This document shows, piece by piece, positions 60,341 through 64,000 of a stretch of 64,000 bases of DNA. The notes beneath the pieces were generated by a model. That model worked only from the letters and a program-made list of their open reading frames with translations, was not told the DNA's origin and ran no database searches. Position 1 is the first letter of the stretch, and each line of letters opens with the position of its first letter. The DNA comes from Winogradskyella echinorum (GTDB taxonomy: Bacteria; Bacteroidota; Bacteroidia; Flavobacteriales; Flavobacteriaceae), in the NCBI RefSeq assembly GCF_014297365.1, contig NZ_JACOQD010000003.1, forward strand, positions 62,001-126,000, read 5' to 3'. The position numbers and the translations under genes were made by a program.

Positions 60341-61174
60341 CTAAATTTTAAAGGTCATTACTGGTAATGTAGAATGGTTAGTAACATCCTCGGAAATACT
60401 ACCCGCAAAGAAATGCGCTAAACCTTTTCTACCATGTGTAGCAACAGCAATTAAATCTGCTCCAGCAACATCTGCAAAATTGAGAATCCCTTGCTCTATG
60501 GAGTAATCTGAAACTACTGTAACCTCTTTAAATTTATCTAAGTTACCTTCTGCCATTTTTAGAAACTTCGAAATTAATCGGTCAATTTCTGTAGAACTTT
60601 TAAAACCATTATTTGGTGTATTAACATAAACTAAATGAATTTTTGCATCTAATTTATCAAAAACACTTTTTGCTCTTAAATAACTTTCTACGGACTCTTC
60701 CGTAAAATCGCTAGCAAAAACAACCGTATCAAACTCTACTAAAATAGGATTGTGTTTTACAATTAAAACTGGTATTTCGGCATGTCTTACTACTTTTTCT
60801 GCATTAGAACCTAATAATACCTCTTTGGCACCAGAAGCTCCATGAGAACCCATAACAATTAGATCTGCATCGTGCGCCTTTACGAGTTCATTAATTTCTT
60901 TAAAAACCATAAAATGCTTTACTACCGGAATTACATTTACACCCTCTAAGTATGGCTTATCTAAAAAGGATTCCATTTTTTGCTCCGCTAACTTTAGATA
61001 AAATACAGCTTCTTCATTTAGTGCGCTAGTACTTGCTGTAATAATTGCATTAGATAGTTGCAACATATGCAAAACATATATTTCAGAATTGTATTTTTTA
61101 GCTATTGAAGCTGCGGTTTCTAGTGCATATTCAGAGTGTTCTGAGAAGTCTATTGGTACAATAATTTTTTTCAT
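60341..61174 (-). CDS. Universal stress protein with two tandem Usp domains
   Basis: A 277-residue cytoplasmic protein. The first domain (about 1-142) has the ATP-binding signature GSHGASGAKEVLLGSNAEKVV; the second (about 150-277) has ATHGRKGLAHFFAGSISEDVT. Tandem Usp proteins are often induced by low oxygen or energy stress. It follows hemN by 10 nt and so should be under the FNR-type box before hemN. Confidence 0.9.
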   Translation of the reverse strand: MKKIIVPIDFSEHSEYALETAASIAKKYNSEIYVLHMLQLSNAIITASTSALNEEAVFYLKLAEQKMESFLDKPYLEGVNVIPVVKHFMVFKEINELVKAHDADLIVMGSHGASGAKEVLLGSNAEKVVRHAEIPVLIVKHNPILVEFDTVVFASDFTEESVESYLRAKSVFDKLDAKIHLVYVNTPNNGFKSSTEIDRLISKFLKMAEGNLDKFKEVTVVSDYSIEQGILNFADVAGADLIAVATHGRKGLAHFFAGSISEDVTNHSTLPVMTFKI

Positions 61175-61184
61175 AGTGTTAAAT

Positions 61185-62549
61185 TTAAATGGTCATTGAG
61201 AATAATTGTGTGTTTGGCTTTTTACGTTGTAATAATAAATCGAATGCCATGCATATATTTCTAATAAATGGTTTCCCTTTTTCAGTAACAATCAGTTGCT
61301 TCTGCTTAAACTTTAGCAAACCATCATGTTCAAATTCTTTTAACTTAATCAGTACTTCTGGTAATTCGCTAAAAGTTGTTGCTTTAGTATGCCAAGTCGT
61401 TTTAAAGTGGCACATTAAATTAAGTATATGTTTTCTTATAATAAGGTCTTCTTCATTTAATATATGACCTCTGTATACAGGAATTATACCTTCATCAATT
61501 AAATGATAATACTCTTCTATAGATTTTACATTTTGAGCAAAACCATACCAACTATCACTTATAGAAGATGCACCAAGACCAATCATAGCTTGTGTTTTTG
61601 AGGCTGTGTAACCCATAAAATTTCTGTGCAAAGTTTCATTTTTCATAGCCTTGTAAAGCGAATCACTTTTTAGGGCAAAATGATCCATCCCTATTTCGGT
61701 ATAACCCAATTTCTCTAGTAAGTATTTTCCTGTTTCGTACTGTTGACGTTTAGATTCAGCAGAAGGTAAATCTTCATCTTTAAAACCTCTTTGTCCATTT
61801 CCTTTAATCCAAGGCACATGTGCATAGCTATAAAATGCAATACGATCTGGCATTAACATCTCAGTTTTATTAATGGTTTCAATAACATCTAATTCGGTTT
61901 GAAATGGTAACCCGAAAATGATATCGTGTCCAACAGAAGTATATCCTATTTTTCGAGCGAGTTCAGTAACATTTTTTACATTTTCAAATGGTTGAATACG
62001 ATGAATTGCTATTTGTACCTTTTTATTATAATCTTGCACACCAAAGCTTACACGTCTAAATCCTAAATCGAATAATGTTTGTAGATGTGTTTCGGTGGTG
62101 TTATTTGGATGACCTTCAAAACTAAACTCATAATCTTCTGCTAAATCAGAAACCTTTAACAATTCAGAAATTAAAAAATTTAAATTTTCAGGAGAAAAAA
62201 ATGTTGGTGTGCCACCTCCAAGATGTAATTCTTTAATTTTTGGTTTACTTCCCAATAAATCTATATATAAACTCCATTCTTTTAAAAGCGCTTTTATATA
62301 GGGTGCTTCTACTTCGTGACGTTTTGTAATGCGTTTATGACAACCGCAAAAGGTGCATAGACTCTCGCAAAATGGCAAGTGTAAATATAAACTTAAGCCT
62401 TCCTTACTATTGCTTTCTGCAAATGATTGTTTTAATGAATCTTTCCATTGCTCTAATGAAAATGTATTTATATCCCAATACGGAACCGTAGGATAACTTG
62501 TGTATCTTGGGCCAGCAACATTATATTTATTAACTAAAGATTCGCTCAT
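61185..62549 (-). CDS. hemN: Oxygen-independent coproporphyrinogen III oxidase
   Basis: A 454-residue radical-SAM enzyme of haem synthesis that works without oxygen. It has the N-terminal KYNVAGPRYTSYPT motif and the cluster motif CESLCTFCGC (C61, C65, C68, C70), then LHLGGGTPTFFSPENL and FGVQDYNKKVQIAIHRIQP. The full HemN length and the C70 separate it from shorter HemW-like proteins. It supplies haem to cytochromes under low oxygen, which suits its FNR-type promoter. Confidence 0.95.
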   Translation of the reverse strand: MSESLVNKYNVAGPRYTSYPTVPYWDINTFSLEQWKDSLKQSFAESNSKEGLSLYLHLPFCESLCTFCGCHKRITKRHEVEAPYIKALLKEWSLYIDLLGSKPKIKELHLGGGTPTFFSPENLNFLISELLKVSDLAEDYEFSFEGHPNNTTETHLQTLFDLGFRRVSFGVQDYNKKVQIAIHRIQPFENVKNVTELARKIGYTSVGHDIIFGLPFQTELDVIETINKTEMLMPDRIAFYSYAHVPWIKGNGQRGFKDEDLPSAESKRQQYETGKYLLEKLGYTEIGMDHFALKSDSLYKAMKNETLHRNFMGYTASKTQAMIGLGASSISDSWYGFAQNVKSIEEYYHLIDEGIIPVYRGHILNEEDLIIRKHILNLMCHFKTTWHTKATTFSELPEVLIKLKEFEHDGLLKFKQKQLIVTEKGKPFIRNICMAFDLLLQRKKPNTQLFSMTI

Positions 62550-62566
62550 ACCTTTTATTTAATATT

Positions 62567-62574
62567 CAAAATTA
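62567..62574 (-). promoter_or_regulatory. -7 promoter element TAATTTTG of hemN
   Basis: On the minus strand TAATTTTG matches TAnnTTTG fully, 17 nt before the hemN ATG. The centre of the FNR-type box is 36.5 nt upstream of its 3' base. Confidence 0.65.
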
Positions 62575-62596
62575 GTCTTATGCATTATCAAAAAAC

Positions 62597-62610
62597 ATGA
62601 CAATTATCAT
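62597..62610. promoter_or_regulatory. FNR-type box ATGACAATTATCAT before hemN
   Basis: ATGA-N6-TCAT inside AACATGACAATTATCATATC. It shares ACATGAC with the box before the copper ATPase and the same distance to the -7 element as the two others. Confidence 0.7.
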
Positions 62611-62638
62611 ATCATCTAAAATTGTTGCTCAATAATCA

Positions 62639-62670
62639 TTTGCACAAACGTCGTTATATTCTTAACTTTA
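62639..62670 (+). promoter_or_regulatory. Promoter of sodC (TTTG, 20 nt, TAACTTTA)
   Basis: A -33 TTTG at 62639-62642 and a -7 TAACTTTA at 62663-62670, separated by 20 nt, fit the Bacteroidota housekeeping promoter except for the last base. It ends 22 nt before the ATG. Confidence 0.5.
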
Positions 62671-62692
62671 CTAAAAACAAAAATCACCCATC

Positions 62693-63268
62693 ATGAAAAA
62701 CATAAAACTTGTAACAATCATTTTCGCTCTTGTATTTGCTACATCATGCAAAAACGATAAAAAAGAGGAGGTAAAAGAAACTGAAGTAGAAGAAGTTGTA
62801 AATGAAGTTTCAAAAGAGAAAAAGCTTGTTATAACTTTATCGCCTAAAAGTGATAGCAAAGTTGAAGGTACAGTAACGTTTAAAGAAAAAGATGGTATTG
62901 TAAGTATGACGGCAAATATGACGGGATTAACCGAAGGTGAGCACGCTATACACATCCATGAAAAAGCAGATTGTTCTTCACCTGATGGAAAATCAACTGG
63001 AGGTCATTGGAATCCAACAGGGCAACCACATGGAAAATGGAAAGCAGAAACAGGTTACCATAAAGGAGATATTGGCAATTTTAAAGTTGCTGCTGATGGA
63101 CAAGGTGTTGTTTCTCTAACTACAGACGAATGGTGCATTGGTTGTGGAGATGACACAAAAGATATTACTGGCAAAGCCGTTATTGTACATCAAGGAACTG
63201 ACGATTTTACATCGCAACCTTCGGGTGCAGCAGGTGCTCGAGTGAGTTGTGCAGGTATTATTGAATAA
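62693..63268 (+). CDS. sodC: Cu/Zn superoxide dismutase lipoprotein
   Basis: A 191-residue lipoprotein (signal MKNIKLVTIIFALVFATSC, C19) with a Lys/Glu-rich linker. Copper ligands are in HAIHIH (H87, H89), the bridging His in GGHWNP (H105), zinc ligands H113, H123 and D126 (GYHKGD), and H166 in VHQGTDD is the last copper ligand. The structural disulfide is C94-C186. An added pair WCIGC (C148, C151) is present. It removes superoxide in the periplasm and is divergent from hemN. Confidence 0.92.
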   Translation: MKNIKLVTIIFALVFATSCKNDKKEEVKETEVEEVVNEVSKEKKLVITLSPKSDSKVEGTVTFKEKDGIVSMTANMTGLTEGEHAIHIHEKADCSSPDGKSTGGHWNPTGQPHGKWKAETGYHKGDIGNFKVAADGQGVVSLTTDEWCIGCGDDTKDITGKAVIVHQGTDDFTSQPSGAAGARVSCAGIIE

Positions 63269-63354
63269 AATTACAAAAACATATTTATAACACTAGAGCT
63301 ATTGCAGCACTAATTTCTTCCCCTTTTTCTGCAAAAATTCTAAAATAACCTCTA

Positions 63355-63885
63355 ATGACAGATTTAGATACACTAGTGGTGCAATTTCAGAATAAGAATC
63401 AGGTTGCATTTAAAAAACTTTATGACATGTATAGTAAGAGCATACATGGAGTAGTTTATAATATTGTAAAGGATACAGATATTGCAGATGAATTGATGCA
63501 AGATGTCTTTATAAAGGCATGGAACAAAGCTGATACTTACTCATCAAAAAAAGGAAGATTTTTTACGTGGATTTTAAATATAGCACGCAATACGGCTATC
63601 GATAAGACGCGTTCTAAGGCATATAAACAATCCAAACAAAACCTCAACTCAGATTATTTCGTAGATATTATAACAAGCAATGATAATTTAGATACCAGTA
63701 CAGACGCTATCGGAATTAAAAAGTTTGTAACCAATCTTGGAAAAAAATGTAAAGAAGTTATTGAGCTCCTCTATTTTAAAGGATTTACTCAGAAAGAAGC
63801 TTCAGAAGAATTGCAAATGCCAATAGGCACTGTAAAAACTAGAAATAGAAACTGTATACAGCAGTTAAGAGATATGGTATTATAA
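63355..63885 (+). CDS. ECF RNA polymerase sigma factor (third in window)
   Basis: A 176-residue ECF factor. Region 2: DELMQDVFIKAWNKADTY and RFFTWILNIARNTAIDKTRSK. Region 4: CKEVIELLYFKGFTQKEASEELQMPIGTVKTRNRNCIQQLR (in parts). It is followed after 3 nt by an anti-sigma gene of the ChrR/RskA type, so it belongs to another ECF group than ECF-1 and ECF-2. Its upstream region does not show their promoter pattern. Confidence 0.88.
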   Translation: MTDLDTLVVQFQNKNQVAFKKLYDMYSKSIHGVVYNIVKDTDIADELMQDVFIKAWNKADTYSSKKGRFFTWILNIARNTAIDKTRSKAYKQSKQNLNSDYFVDIITSNDNLDTSTDAIGIKKFVTNLGKKCKEVIELLYFKGFTQKEASEELQMPIGTVKTRNRNCIQQLRDMVL

Positions 63886-63888
63886 ATT

Positions 63889-64000
63889 ATGGATATTAAA
63901 GCATACATAGAATCTGGTATTTTAGAGCTATACGTAGCAGGCCAACTTACTGAAAAAGAAAATCAGGAAGTATATGACCTTTTACAAAAATATCCTGAAT
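63889..64000 (+). CDS. Anti-sigma factor, N-terminal part (cut by window edge)
   Basis: Only 37 codons are present: MDIKAYIESGILELYVAGQL, then TEKENQEVYDLLQKYPE. The phrase YIESGILELYVAGQLTEKE is typical of Bacteroidota RskA/ChrR-like anti-sigma factors. It starts 3 nt after the sigma gene and is surely co-transcribed. Confidence 0.75.
   Translation, partial: MDIKAYIESGILELYVAGQLTEKENQEVYDLLQKYPE

Noticed and set aside
63317..63344. A possible ECF promoter with TTCTAAA before the third sigma gene
   Set aside because: At the 19-nt register the upstream box reads CTTCCCCTTTT, matching neither AAAC nor CAAG types.
1..64000. tRNA, rRNA, CRISPR array, IS element or prophage
   Set aside because: No cloverleaf-like sequence, direct-repeat array, transposase, integrase or phage structural gene was found on reading both strands.

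Overview
The window is chromosomal DNA of a member of the Bacteroidota, most likely a marine Flavobacteriaceae (Winogradskyella/Psychroserpens/Olleya-like; genus not resolved). Evidence: AT-rich sequence; TAnnTTTG-type -7 promoter elements; a type IX secretion sorting domain on the endonuclease at 19810-21603; DUF4199, YHYH and PD40 proteins; a fused ccoNO cbb3 oxidase gene; type B L31; and many SPII lipoproteins. I see no IS element, phage, CRISPR array, tRNA or rRNA. The DNA looks like ordinary core and shell genome rather than an island.

Layout. 1-8121: a cut membrane gene, a PD40 protein, a GlmU-like nucleotidyltransferase, ribosomal protein L31, DUF4199, a GT2 glycosyltransferase, a phosphohexomutase and an MsbA-type ABC exporter. 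8319-9997: an ECF sigma / one-TM protein / Spy-like protein module (ECF-1) read rightward. 10031-18424: a leftward block built around a second module of the same plan (ECF-2, 16931-18364), with a CotH kinase, EF-hand proteins, two YHYH proteins, a MORN-repeat lipoprotein, an SCO copper chaperone and a BNR lipoprotein. 18569-26314: RsmB-type methyltransferase, endonuclease I, PurL and an AraC regulator. 26577-34496: fatty-acid beta-oxidation (acyl-CoA synthetase, MarR, fadN-fadA-fadE). 34592-44797: exported and peptidase genes, a MoxR/vWA pair and a PepSY protein. 44873-50039: a large sortilin-like propeller and an S9 peptidase. 50103-62549: an FNR-type regulator, the complete cbb3 oxidase locus with its copper ATPase, then usp and hemN. 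62693-64000: SodC, a third ECF sigma and a cut anti-sigma gene.

Two regulatory circuits can be read directly from the DNA. (1) Four leftward intergenic sites share CAAG(T/A)T....N..(G/T)CATCTAAA with a fixed 19-nt register. They lie before the ECF-2 sigma gene, its partner genes, CotH and the YHYH-MORN-SCO operon, so the sigma factor and the secreted proteins appear to be one regulon. ECF-1 has two sites with the same geometry but a different consensus (AAAC / GTCTAA). (2) An ATGA-N6-TCAT FNR-type box occurs before the copper ATPase, the cco operon and hemN. In each case its centre lies exactly 36.5 nt from the 3' end of a TAnnTTTG-like -7 element, the geometry of a class II activator. The likely activator is encoded next to the first site.

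Other points of note are an EF-hand gene remnant with a stop codon in its calcium loop between the CotH promoter and CotH, a MarR operator before the beta-oxidation operon, two copies of a palindromic intergenic repeat, and several unusual domain fusions.
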